A stretch of DNA of 64,000 nt, from the NCBI RefSeq assembly GCF_014334095.1, contig NZ_CP060495.1:1077001-1141000 (forward strand), read 5' to 3'. The first letter of the stretch is position 1. Each line of letters opens with the position of its first letter. A program made the position numbers and the translations under genes. Positions 8,656 to 16,337 of this stretch are shown piece after piece. Origin of the DNA: Novosphingopyxis iocasae (GTDB taxonomy: Bacteria; Pseudomonadota; Alphaproteobacteria; Sphingomonadales; Sphingomonadaceae). Under the pieces are notes generated by a model. That model was not told the DNA's origin, did no database searches, and saw only the letters and a program-made list of their open reading frames with translations.

Positions 8656-10059
8656 TTATCCCAGTGCGTAGGGCAGCCGTTCAAACGCACCGCGCTTGTG
8701 ATCCCGCTTATAGGCCTTGTGGTCATGACGCAGGCGCTCGGCCGCTTCACAGGCGAAGCAGGTGACGTCGTCGATGAAGACATGGCGCGGCTCCATCGCT
8801 TCCAGGATCGCGGGCTCGACATCGTAATCGATATCGCCGACCTCGTCCGATCGCGCATGGGCGCGGGCCAGTGCGCGGCCGCAGATATCGGCATAATCCT
8901 TCCACTCCCCATAATCGAGATCGTCCAGATCGATATCATCGCGGAAGGGAGCGCGCTCGCGCGTCAGGAAGCTTATTCCATCGATGGTGACGCTACCATA
9001 GAACGGATCGCCGTCCGGCAGATGCACCCGCTGGCCGTGGACGATGCGCGCGGCCTCGTCATCGAAATCGCGGCGCGGCGAGGGAACCAGGCCATCCATC
9101 GCGCTGCGGCGGGCGCGCTTGAACTCCACGATCCAGTCGTCCGTCGTGTCCTCCGACGGGCCTTCCAGCAGTACATAATAGCGGTCCAGCCCCAGCGACG
9201 CCGTGCCTTGCCCGTGCCGCATGGCCACGTCCTTGACGTGCAGTGATCCATGCAGTCCGTCCGGCTCCAGCCCCCGCGCCTCGGCCAGATCGTCGATCAG
9301 CTTCTGGAACTCGTCGCGGCGCGAACTGATCGGCGTCAGCTCATCACTGGTGCGAAAGCCCTCGCCCTTTTCGTTCTGATAGCGATCCTTCAGCCAGCTC
9401 TTGCGATCGGTCAGCGCATTCTCGAACAGCCGGGCGATCAGCGGGGGGCTGTTGTCCATACGGTAGACATGCGTCGTCTCGATCTCGTCGCGCGCACATT
9501 CCTCCATGCCCGCGGCATAGCCTTTGACGAAAGCCTTCGCGATCTTGCGACGCTTCTTGTCGCCGAAGCCGCCGATCTCGCGCGCGGCGATCACGAAGCC
9601 GGTGGCGCCGCGCTTGATGTCCCAGCTGAACGGGCCGTAGCCCGCCTCGTCGAAATCATTCACTGAAAAGATCGGCGCATGATCGATATTGGGCATGATC
9701 CCGAAATTTTCCGGATGCACATCGCCCAGCAGCAGCACCTCGGGCATCGCACCGTCGGTGCCCGCCATGTCGCGGTAGAAGACAAGCGCCGTGCCGCGAA
9801 AGAAGGCGAAGAGCGACTTCGCCAGCGCATCGAACTTCGCCCGCGTCCCTTCCGCGCGCTGATCGATCCGCTCGACATGGTCCTCCAGGATCGTGGCGCG
9901 CACATGCTCGCGCCGCGCCTGACCGGTCAGAAAGGTCGGCAGCGGCACCGCGGCTTCGGCGGCGAAGCGTTCGGCAAGTCGCTCATAAGCCTCCCGCCGG
10001 TTGCCCCGCTCCGCCTCGCGCCGCTCGTTGCTTTTGGTCCACCGATCCTTGCTCGACAT
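8656..10059 (-). CDS. DUF2252 family protein
   Basis: A 467-residue protein of the DUF2252 family, which has a protein-kinase-like/aminoglycoside-phosphotransferase-like fold. The motifs visible are FFRGTALVFYRDMAG, LLGDVHPENFG (phosphotransferase-like His-Pro-Glu-Asn), FSVNDFDEAGYGPFSWDIKR and HGQGTASLGLDRYYVLLEG. Substrate and role are unknown. The ATG at 10059 has an AGGAAG ribosome site about 10 bases upstream; a longer frame reaches 10167 but lacks support. It is convergent with the porin gene and lies downstream of the TonB receptor on the same strand, with about 100 bp between them. Confidence 0.88.
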   Translation of the reverse strand: MSSKDRWTKSNERREAERGNRREAYERLAERFAAEAAVPLPTFLTGQARREHVRATILEDHVERIDQRAEGTRAKFDALAKSLFAFFRGTALVFYRDMAGTDGAMPEVLLLGDVHPENFGIMPNIDHAPIFSVNDFDEAGYGPFSWDIKRGATGFVIAAREIGGFGDKKRRKIAKAFVKGYAAGMEECARDEIETTHVYRMDNSPPLIARLFENALTDRKSWLKDRYQNEKGEGFRTSDELTPISSRRDEFQKLIDDLAEARGLEPDGLHGSLHVKDVAMRHGQGTASLGLDRYYVLLEGPSEDTTDDWIVEFKRARRSAMDGLVPSPRRDFDDEAARIVHGQRVHLPDGDPFYGSVTIDGISFLTRERAPFRDDIDLDDLDYGEWKDYADICGRALARAHARSDEVGDIDYDVEPAILEAMEPRHVFIDDVTCFACEAAERLRHDHKAYKRDHKRGAFERLPYALG

Positions 10060-10163
10060 GCTTGCCCGCTTCCTGTGTTCGCTGCCCCGCCGATACCGGA
10101 GACCAAATGCACGGACATGGCAATCAGTTCTGGCGAGTGATTCTGGCGGGGCCGACGTCTCGT

Positions 10164-12353
10164 TCAAGGAAAGCGCGTGGAGAGCGTTATCCTGAAATTG
10201 CGGGGCGCGCCCGGGGTGGTCCAGACATTGGCGTAGGAGCTGCTGATATAATAGGTATCGAACAGATTATCCAAATCGGCGCGGATGGTGACTTCGGGCG
10301 CGATATCGTAGCTCAGATTGGCGCGCGCCACGGTGTAGGCCGGCAGGCGATAATCGGTGCCGAACGGATCGCCCGCACGGCTGCCGACATGGGTAACGCC
10401 TCCGCCGATGCCCCAGGGCCCGAGCTGTTTGAGCACGAACAGGCTGCCGGCATGGGCGGGCACGTTCGATAGCGGGCTGCCGATCAGCGCGGCATTGGCA
10501 TCGTTGCGGATTTCGGCATCGATATAGGTGTAGGTGCCGGTGGCGTAGAGGCTGCCGGGCATGGACCAGGTTGCCGAAACCTCCGCCCCGCGCGATCGCT
10601 GGCGGCCGATCTGCGTCTTCACGAAGGGATCGGCGGCATTGGGGTTCAGCACATTGCGCTTTTCCATATCGAACAGCGCCCCCTGCCCCGTCAGCGCGCC
10701 GTCCAGCAGGCTGAACTTCAGGCCCACCTCCGCCGAACGGCTCCTCTCCGCCGAGAAGGTGGCGAAGCCGTCCGAAGGGTTCTGGCGCAGCGAGCGGCCC
10801 CAGCTGGTGTAGAGGGTGAGGTTGTCCGACGCGCGCCAGGACAAGGCGGCACGCGGCGTCACGCCGCTGTCGCGCGTATCGAGCGCGTCGTTGCCGGTCA
10901 GCCGGTTGTCGACATCCTCACGAAAGCTGTTCCAGCGCGCGCCGAGCAGCAGCGTGAACGCACCGGCGCGGATCACGTCCTGCGCATAGATGCTCTCACT
11001 GCGGAAGGAAGCGGTGCGGCTCAGCGCGATGGGCGGTTCGGGCAACGGCTGGCCGTAGACCGGATCGAACAGATCGATCAGCAGGATGGGATTGGCGGGT
11101 GTGCCGCGCGCGCGGCCCAGGCGGAAATCGAGCGCGTGGCGCACCCGGTCTACCCCGATGCGCAGATCATGTTCGATGCCCAGCCAATAGGGCGTGGCCG
11201 TCAGTTCGGCGCGCAGCGACAGATCGTTCCAGGCAAAGTTGTGACGACGCCGGTCGCGCCCTGCCACCTGCCCGCCGGGCTGCACGCCGCGCCCGCCGAA
11301 ATCGACCATCGTGCCGAGCCCGCGCAGCGATCCGTCGCGGTGGCTGCCGCCCACTTCCAGCCCGATGCCGCCCCCCAGATCGGCGAACAGGCTGCCCTGC
11401 TGCCAGAAGATTTTCTGCGTAATCGCGCCGTCCGCCGGTTCGCCCAGAAAGGTGCTGCGGTCCAGCGCGCGGGCATCGCCGTTTATGCCCACGACGCCGC
11501 GGTCCAGCACATTGTCGTTGCGCATATATTGCGCCTGATACAGCGCGCGCACCGTGGGCGACGGCGTCCAGGACAGCGACGGGGCGATCAGCACGCGCTC
11601 ACCATCCACAAAATCGCGGAAGCTGTCATGGCGCTCGGCAACGCCGATCAGGCGCGCCGCGAGCGTGTTCGTGATCGGCCCCGTAACATCGGCCGTCGCC
11701 CGCACGCGGTTGAAGCTGCCTAGGCTGAACTGCGTTGCGGCCTGCACATGATCGAGCGGCGCCTTCGTCACGATATTGATCGATCCGCCCGGCTCTCCCC
11801 GGCCGGAAAGCGCGGCGCTGGCGCCTTTCAGCACCTCGACGCGCTCGATGGTCGCGGAATCGATCGGCGCGTTATAGCCCAGATTGCTGCCGAAGCGGTT
11901 GATCAGGATATCGGGCCCGGCATTCTCGTCGCCCGCAAAGCCGCGAATGGCATATTTGTCCCACAGGCCGCCGAAATCATTCTGCCGGGTCACCCCGCCT
12001 GCCAGATCGAGCACGTCGTTCATGCGCGTGGCGTTCAGCGCATCGAGCGCCTGACCGTCGAAGATCCGGATCGATTGGGGATAAAGCTGCAGCGCGGTGT
12101 CGCTGCCCAGAATGCTGGCACTGGCCTGCCGGGCGGTGACGACGATGTCCGGATGGGCGGCAGTTTTCGCCCCTGCTCCGCGATCGTCTTGGCCCCCTTT
12201 TCGATCCTGATCGCCGTTTCGATCCAGCTGACTGGCAGCATCCTGCGCGCTTGCAGGCGACGTCGTTTGCGCGGCAAGCGGCATGGCCGCGGTGGACAGC
12301 AAGGCAAAGACGAGCGGCGTTCGCAGCCAAGTGCGACCGGTATCGAGCGGCAT
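10164..12353 (-). CDS. TonB-dependent siderophore receptor (receptor 1)
   Basis: Outer-membrane gated barrel for ferric siderophore uptake, 729 residues. The N-terminus has a signal peptide (LVFALLSTAAMPLAAQ), then a charged, low-complexity linker, a TonB-box-like PDIVVTARQ near residue 68, the plug (YAIRGFAGDENAGPDILINR; VEVLKGASAALSGRGEPGG) and a 22-strand type barrel ending YANVWTTPGAPRNFRITLS. The GxxGG and RGF signatures fit FhuA/FpvA-type siderophore receptors. The ATG at 12353 has AAAGGGGG upstream. A Fur-like inverted repeat lies about 75 bp upstream, suggesting iron repression. The ligand cannot be inferred. Confidence 0.92.
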   Translation of the reverse strand: MPLDTGRTWLRTPLVFALLSTAAMPLAAQTTSPASAQDAASQLDRNGDQDRKGGQDDRGAGAKTAAHPDIVVTARQASASILGSDTALQLYPQSIRIFDGQALDALNATRMNDVLDLAGGVTRQNDFGGLWDKYAIRGFAGDENAGPDILINRFGSNLGYNAPIDSATIERVEVLKGASAALSGRGEPGGSINIVTKAPLDHVQAATQFSLGSFNRVRATADVTGPITNTLAARLIGVAERHDSFRDFVDGERVLIAPSLSWTPSPTVRALYQAQYMRNDNVLDRGVVGINGDARALDRSTFLGEPADGAITQKIFWQQGSLFADLGGGIGLEVGGSHRDGSLRGLGTMVDFGGRGVQPGGQVAGRDRRRHNFAWNDLSLRAELTATPYWLGIEHDLRIGVDRVRHALDFRLGRARGTPANPILLIDLFDPVYGQPLPEPPIALSRTASFRSESIYAQDVIRAGAFTLLLGARWNSFREDVDNRLTGNDALDTRDSGVTPRAALSWRASDNLTLYTSWGRSLRQNPSDGFATFSAERSRSAEVGLKFSLLDGALTGQGALFDMEKRNVLNPNAADPFVKTQIGRQRSRGAEVSATWSMPGSLYATGTYTYIDAEIRNDANAALIGSPLSNVPAHAGSLFVLKQLGPWGIGGGVTHVGSRAGDPFGTDYRLPAYTVARANLSYDIAPEVTIRADLDNLFDTYYISSSYANVWTTPGAPRNFRITLSTRFP

Positions 12354-12769
12354 GAAAGAGGGCCCCCTTTTGGCAGATTTTTTCCAGTGCGCGGCTATAT
12401 CTGACGCGTTCCGGAAGAGGCCTTAGTGCTATTGCGAGTGCGTTGCAATAGAGCCGTATAATCCTTTCACCGGGGTTGGCCAGGCCGGCTCGGTGCGGCC
12501 TTTCGCCGCACCCCGGCTTGCAATGTTGGACATGCGCTGCCCTATGCTATCCGATGAGGAACGTACCGTGTACGAACTATACTCGGTGCCGGGGCGAAAG
12601 CGTGCCGGTACGCCGCTGCCGCGCGGTCTGCCGGGCGGCCATCCACCTTGCCGCCACGCACCGTTCCGGCCGCGCTGCGTTGCGGCGCGTATTTCCGCCT
12701 CTGGACAGTGTGAAGCTGTGTGAAGCTGGCCAGGACTGCGGCGATTGCTGGTGCCCCGGCCTGCCCCGG
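12354..12769. other. Intergenic region upstream of receptor 1
   Basis: A 416-bp stretch between two same-strand receptor genes. It holds the Fur-like inverted repeat at 12429-12451. Otherwise I see no gene: the short frames on both strands have arginine/proline-rich shadow compositions and no ribosome site. No clear terminator follows receptor 2. Confidence 0.6.
12429..12451 (-). promoter_or_regulatory. Fur-like inverted repeat
   Basis: A perfect inverted repeat CTATTGC-N9-GCAATAG. Its flank extends to TGCTATTGCG, which recurs as TGCTATTG on the minus strand at 16309-16316 ahead of the PepSY-receptor operon. Alphaproteobacterial Fur sites are also TGC/GCA-ended inverted repeats. It lies 76-98 bp upstream of the receptor 1 start. 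The regulator is inferred, not shown. Confidence 0.55.
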
Positions 12770-14890
12770 TCAGAAGCCTGCGGTGATCGACGCCTTCACG
12801 GTTCGCGGGCCGCCCTGCAGCAGCGCGCTGGAGAAGCTGTCGAACGCGGACGCCCAGTAACGCTCGTTCGCCACGTTCTCGACCGAGAGCCGCAGCGTCA
12901 GTGGCACGTCGGCGGCGGCCAGCACGTAGCGCGCACCGGCATCGAAGCGGGTCCAGCTGTCCAGCTTCAGCGTGTTGGCCGGGTCCACCCACTGCTCGCC
13001 CGTATGGATCACGCGGCCGGTCAACGTCACGCCCGGCACGAAGGCGAGGTCCCACTCGACATCGGCATTGGCGGTCCACTCCGGCACGCCCGCCACCTGG
13101 TTGCCGCCGATCAGCTCGGCATCGGTATAGGCCGCGCCGCCGATGAGCCGCAGGCCCGGCGCAAGCTGGCCGTTCACGGTGAACTCCAGGCCGCGATGGC
13201 GCTGATCGTACAGATAGCCGAAGCTGCCATCGTCCTGAATGCCCTCGCCCGGCCGCTCGATGGTGTAGGCGGCCAGGCCCAGGAAGACGGTGCCGACCTG
13301 CAGCTTGCCGCCCAGCTCATACTGAACCGAACGGCGCGGGGCGAGCACGGCGCCGGGGTTGGTGACGAGGTTCGGATCGAGCGGCGCTACCGGACCCTGC
13401 TGCAGCGCCTCGATCCGGTTGGCGTAGAGCGAAAGGCGCGCGATCGGCTTGACCACCAGTCCGGCGACGGGCGTCACCGCATCCTCGCGATACTCGGTGT
13501 CGAGATCGCCGCTGAAGTAGCTGTAGCTCTCCACGTCGATCCGCTGGAGACGCAGGCCGCCGGTCAGCAGGATGCGGTCTTCCCACAATCCCATGGTGTC
13601 GGACGCAAAGGCGCTGAACAGCCGCGTGCGCGCGATCGGGAACGGATCGTCCAGATCACCGCCGACCAGCGTGGAGCTTGGCAGCGGCACCTGCGCCGGA
13701 TCGTACAGGTTGGTGGCGAAACCCGCAAAGCCCGGCCCATAGCGGAAGTCGTAGGCGTTGCGGTTCACCTGCCAGCTGGCATTGGCGCCGAAGTTGAACT
13801 CATGCGTCACCGCCCGGCCCAGCTTCACGCGGATGCCCGCCTCCACCGCCTCGTTGTTGTCGGTGCGCGGTACGAACAGCGCATTGCCGTTGGCCGCGCC
13901 GGTCGCGGCGTCGTTGACGGTGATGTTGCCGTAGATGCCGTCCTCGCGGCCATCGCGCGCGCCCGCCTTGGCGTAGAGCATGGCGTTGTCCGCCACGTCA
14001 TACTCCAGGCTCAGCGTGCCGAACAGGTCGCGCAGCTCGGTATAGGTGAAGTCCTGCGCGTAATTGGCATCGGCCTCCGGCACGGCGGGCACGGCGGCGC
14101 TGGCGATGGTGACCTTGGGCCGCAGCCGATCGATGCGGATGTTCTGCCAGGCAAGGTCCAGCGCCGCGCGGAAGGGTCCGCCGTCATAGTCGATTGCGCC
14201 GCCGATCACGGCGGTGCGGCGGCTCTCGCGGTCCACGGCCGTCTCGCCGTCGCGATAGGCGGCGTTGACGCGCACGCCCCACTCCCCGTTCGTCCCGAAG
14301 CGGCGCGAGACGTCCACGCTGCCGCCGAAGCGGCTCTTCTGCTCGTAGCTCGCCGTGGCGCGGGTAACGTCGCTGGCTTCGGCGCGCTTCAGGATCAGGT
14401 TGACGTTGCCGCCCAGGCCCGATCCGCCCGGTGCCGCGCCGTTCAGGAAGGCGCTCGCCCCGTTCAGCACCTGCACGCTGCCGAGCAGCTCGGGCGCGAC
14501 CAACTGACGCGGGGTGACGCCGTAGAGGCCGTTCAGTCCGATATCGTCGCCGAACAGCGCGAACCCGCGGATCACGAACAGCTCGGCCGCATTGCCGAAG
14601 CCGTAGCTGAGGCGGATGGTCGGGTCGTTCTCCAGCACGTCGCCCAGCGTCTGCGGCTGCTGGTTCAGGATCAGCGTTTCGTCATAGGAACGGATCGCGA
14701 AGGGCAGATCCTCGGCCGGCTTGTCGCCGAGCACGCCCGCGCTGCCGCCGTTCACGATCTGGGTCGCGTTCTCGCGCTGCGCGGTCACCACGATGTCGTC
14801 GAAATCGTCGGGCTGCGTTTGCGCGCGCGCTTCGGCGGCAAGCGCGAGGGAAAGGGCGGCGAGCGAAATGGTGGCAAAAGGCCTGATCAT
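12770..14890 (-). CDS. TonB-dependent siderophore receptor (receptor 2)
   Basis: A 706-residue outer-membrane receptor with signal peptide (ISLAALSLALAAEARA), TonB box DDIVVTAQRE, plug motifs (AELFVIRGFALFGDDIGLNG; GSVQVLNGASAFLNGAAPGG) and a barrel ending in Phe (VKASITAGF), the usual BAM recognition residue. It is the last gene of a three-gene operon: its ATG overlaps the stop of a 73-residue membrane protein, which overlaps a PepSY protein. That arrangement suggests co-translation of a receptor with the inner-membrane proteins that process its ligand, most likely a ferric siderophore. Confidence 0.92.
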   Translation of the reverse strand: MIRPFATISLAALSLALAAEARAQTQPDDFDDIVVTAQRENATQIVNGGSAGVLGDKPAEDLPFAIRSYDETLILNQQPQTLGDVLENDPTIRLSYGFGNAAELFVIRGFALFGDDIGLNGLYGVTPRQLVAPELLGSVQVLNGASAFLNGAAPGGSGLGGNVNLILKRAEASDVTRATASYEQKSRFGGSVDVSRRFGTNGEWGVRVNAAYRDGETAVDRESRRTAVIGGAIDYDGGPFRAALDLAWQNIRIDRLRPKVTIASAAVPAVPEADANYAQDFTYTELRDLFGTLSLEYDVADNAMLYAKAGARDGREDGIYGNITVNDAATGAANGNALFVPRTDNNEAVEAGIRVKLGRAVTHEFNFGANASWQVNRNAYDFRYGPGFAGFATNLYDPAQVPLPSSTLVGGDLDDPFPIARTRLFSAFASDTMGLWEDRILLTGGLRLQRIDVESYSYFSGDLDTEYREDAVTPVAGLVVKPIARLSLYANRIEALQQGPVAPLDPNLVTNPGAVLAPRRSVQYELGGKLQVGTVFLGLAAYTIERPGEGIQDDGSFGYLYDQRHRGLEFTVNGQLAPGLRLIGGAAYTDAELIGGNQVAGVPEWTANADVEWDLAFVPGVTLTGRVIHTGEQWVDPANTLKLDSWTRFDAGARYVLAAADVPLTLRLSVENVANERYWASAFDSFSSALLQGGPRTVKASITAGF

Positions 14891-15108
14891 GGATTGTCTT
14901 TTCTGATGGTTGTCGTCGAATTTGCGGTGGTCCGGGCACGCCAGAGCGCAGCCAGGATCATGAGCGGGGCGATGCCGGTCAGCGTCCAGGCCGCGACATC
15001 ACGGCCGCCGTCTCCGGTCAGCCCGAGAACGAGGCCGGCAATCGTTGCCAGTGCAATCAGGAGCGGCGCGGCGAAGATGCGCAGAAGCGACTGGCGAGCG
15101 GTCTTCAT
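14887..15108 (-). CDS. Small two-helix membrane protein in PepSY-receptor operon
   Basis: A 73-residue protein with two predicted transmembrane helices (about residues 10-28 and 38-56) and a polar C-terminal tail. Its start overlaps the PepSY stop (ATGA) and its stop overlaps the receptor 2 start (ATGA), so all three are probably translated as a coupled unit in fixed ratio. No family is recognised. Comparable short membrane proteins accompany PepSY/PiuB-type proteins in iron-uptake operons; the role may be to stabilise the ferric-siderophore reductase, which is inference only. Confidence 0.8.
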   Translation of the reverse strand: MKTARQSLLRIFAAPLLIALATIAGLVLGLTGDGGRDVAAWTLTGIAPLMILAALWRARTTANSTTTIRKDNP

Positions 15109-16259
15109 GCCGGTGCCGTTTCCAGGCCGTTGCGGTAGATCTCCTCCACCCGCCGGTCGACATAGCCGCGCCGCCGCTTCCACCACAGCAGCAGGCCCGT
15201 CCAGAGCACCCAGATCGTCGCAAGGGTCAGCACGGCCCAGACGATCTTCAGCGGCAGGCCGCCATAATCGCCGAAGTGTAGCGGCTTCGACATCATCAGC
15301 GCCTGGTTGAGCGCTGGCATGGTGGCGGCATCGGTCAGCTGCCCGGTGGCGGCATCGACCAGTGCCGGGGTCAGCAGGTTCTGCGTCAGCGGCGTGTCGC
15401 CCTGAAAGAAGATCGCATAGTGATGGCCGGTGGACCAATCGCCGCCGGGGAAGCCGATAAACTGCGGGCTGCGCCCCGGCAGCGCCGCCTGCGCCGATGC
15501 CATCGCCGCATCGATCGAACTGTATCGCGCTGGATCGAGCGGGGGCTGTCCGGCATAGGCCGCGGTCATCTGCGCCAGTTTGCCGTCGCGCCAGCTGTCG
15601 GTGAGCGGATCGGCGAAAGCGTTGATTGCGCCGGTGACGCCGATCACCAGCATCCAGGCAAGCGCCACGATGCCGAAGAGATTGTGCTGATCGAGCCGGC
15701 GAACCCGCTCACTGCGGCTCTGCCGAACGGTGCCGAAGCGCAGCCGCCGCATGAACGGCGTGTAAAGCACGACCCCGGATATGAGAGCGAGCACGAAGCC
15801 AAGGCCCATGACGCCGAGGACCAGCATGCCGGCAAGACCGAGGAACATGTCGGTGTGCAGTTCCAGAAGGAAGTCCATGACCGGATTGACCGGCACCGGA
15901 CCAAGCGACGCGCCGGTGCTGCGATCGAACAGCAGCAATGTCATGTCTTTCGCCGCCGCATTGGGCGTTGGCCCAGTGGTAATGGTCAGGATCGGATCAT
16001 CCTGACTGAATGCCATGAACAAGGGCACCTCACCCGGCCGTTCGGCGAGCGCCTTGGCAAGAAGGCCATCAAGCGGAAGGCCGCTCTGCGCAGATGGGGG
16101 GCCTGCAAACGCCTGCGCTCCGCTCTCGGTCGCCGCGTCGATTTCATCATGAAATATCAGCGGCAGGCCAGTGACACACAGCATAAGGAGAAACGCCATC
16201 GGAATGAGGCTGCTCCATTTGTGGATCAGGAACCAGATTCGGATTGTACGGCGAGTCAC
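15105..16259 (-). CDS. PepSY-associated TM-helix protein (PiuB-like)
   Basis: A 384-residue inner-membrane protein of the PepSY_TM family. It has an N-terminal helix after a basic start (RIWFLIHKWSSLIPMAFLLM), a periplasmic PepSY-like region, a helix pair around residues 140-170, another near 200-220, and a final helix near 350 followed by a basic tail (LLWWKRRRGY). Conserved histidines (IHKW, ELHTD, HYAIFF, KPLHFGDYGG) could bind haem, as proposed for relatives that act as siderophore-iron reductases. The start is GTG at 16259. It is the first gene of the receptor 2 operon, with a Fur-like site about 35 bp upstream. Confidence 0.88.
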   Translation of the reverse strand: MTRRTIRIWFLIHKWSSLIPMAFLLMLCVTGLPLIFHDEIDAATESGAQAFAGPPSAQSGLPLDGLLAKALAERPGEVPLFMAFSQDDPILTITTGPTPNAAAKDMTLLLFDRSTGASLGPVPVNPVMDFLLELHTDMFLGLAGMLVLGVMGLGFVLALISGVVLYTPFMRRLRFGTVRQSRSERVRRLDQHNLFGIVALAWMLVIGVTGAINAFADPLTDSWRDGKLAQMTAAYAGQPPLDPARYSSIDAAMASAQAALPGRSPQFIGFPGGDWSTGHHYAIFFQGDTPLTQNLLTPALVDAATGQLTDAATMPALNQALMMSKPLHFGDYGGLPLKIVWAVLTLATIWVLWTGLLLWWKRRRGYVDRRVEEIYRNGLETAPA

Positions 16260-16292
16260 GCGTCGCGGCCTAGGGAACCAAGTTCACGCCGT

Positions 16293-16316
16293 CAATGCGA
16301 ATGGTTTTCAATAGCA
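16293..16316 (-). promoter_or_regulatory. Fur-like site upstream of PepSY-receptor operon
   Basis: On the minus strand this reads TGCTATTGAAAACCATTCGC then ATTG. It shares the TGCTATTG arm with the site at 12429 and has an imperfect CGCATTG counter-arm. It lies 34-57 bp upstream of the GTG of the PepSY gene, a plausible operator position. Next to it, 16319-16328 is a run of ten C residues. Confidence 0.45.
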
Positions 16317-16337
16317 CGCCCCCCCCCCTTGCGTGCG

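Noticed and set aside
12354-12769. FecI/FecR-type sigma factor genes near receptor 1
   Set aside because: No frame in the gap shows sigma-factor motifs; receptor 1 has no long N-terminal signalling domain that I can identify.
12476-15310. 944-residue frame antisense to receptor 2 and neighbours
   Set aside because: Runs across three real genes; composition is a typical shadow; the real genes have signal peptides and coupled starts.
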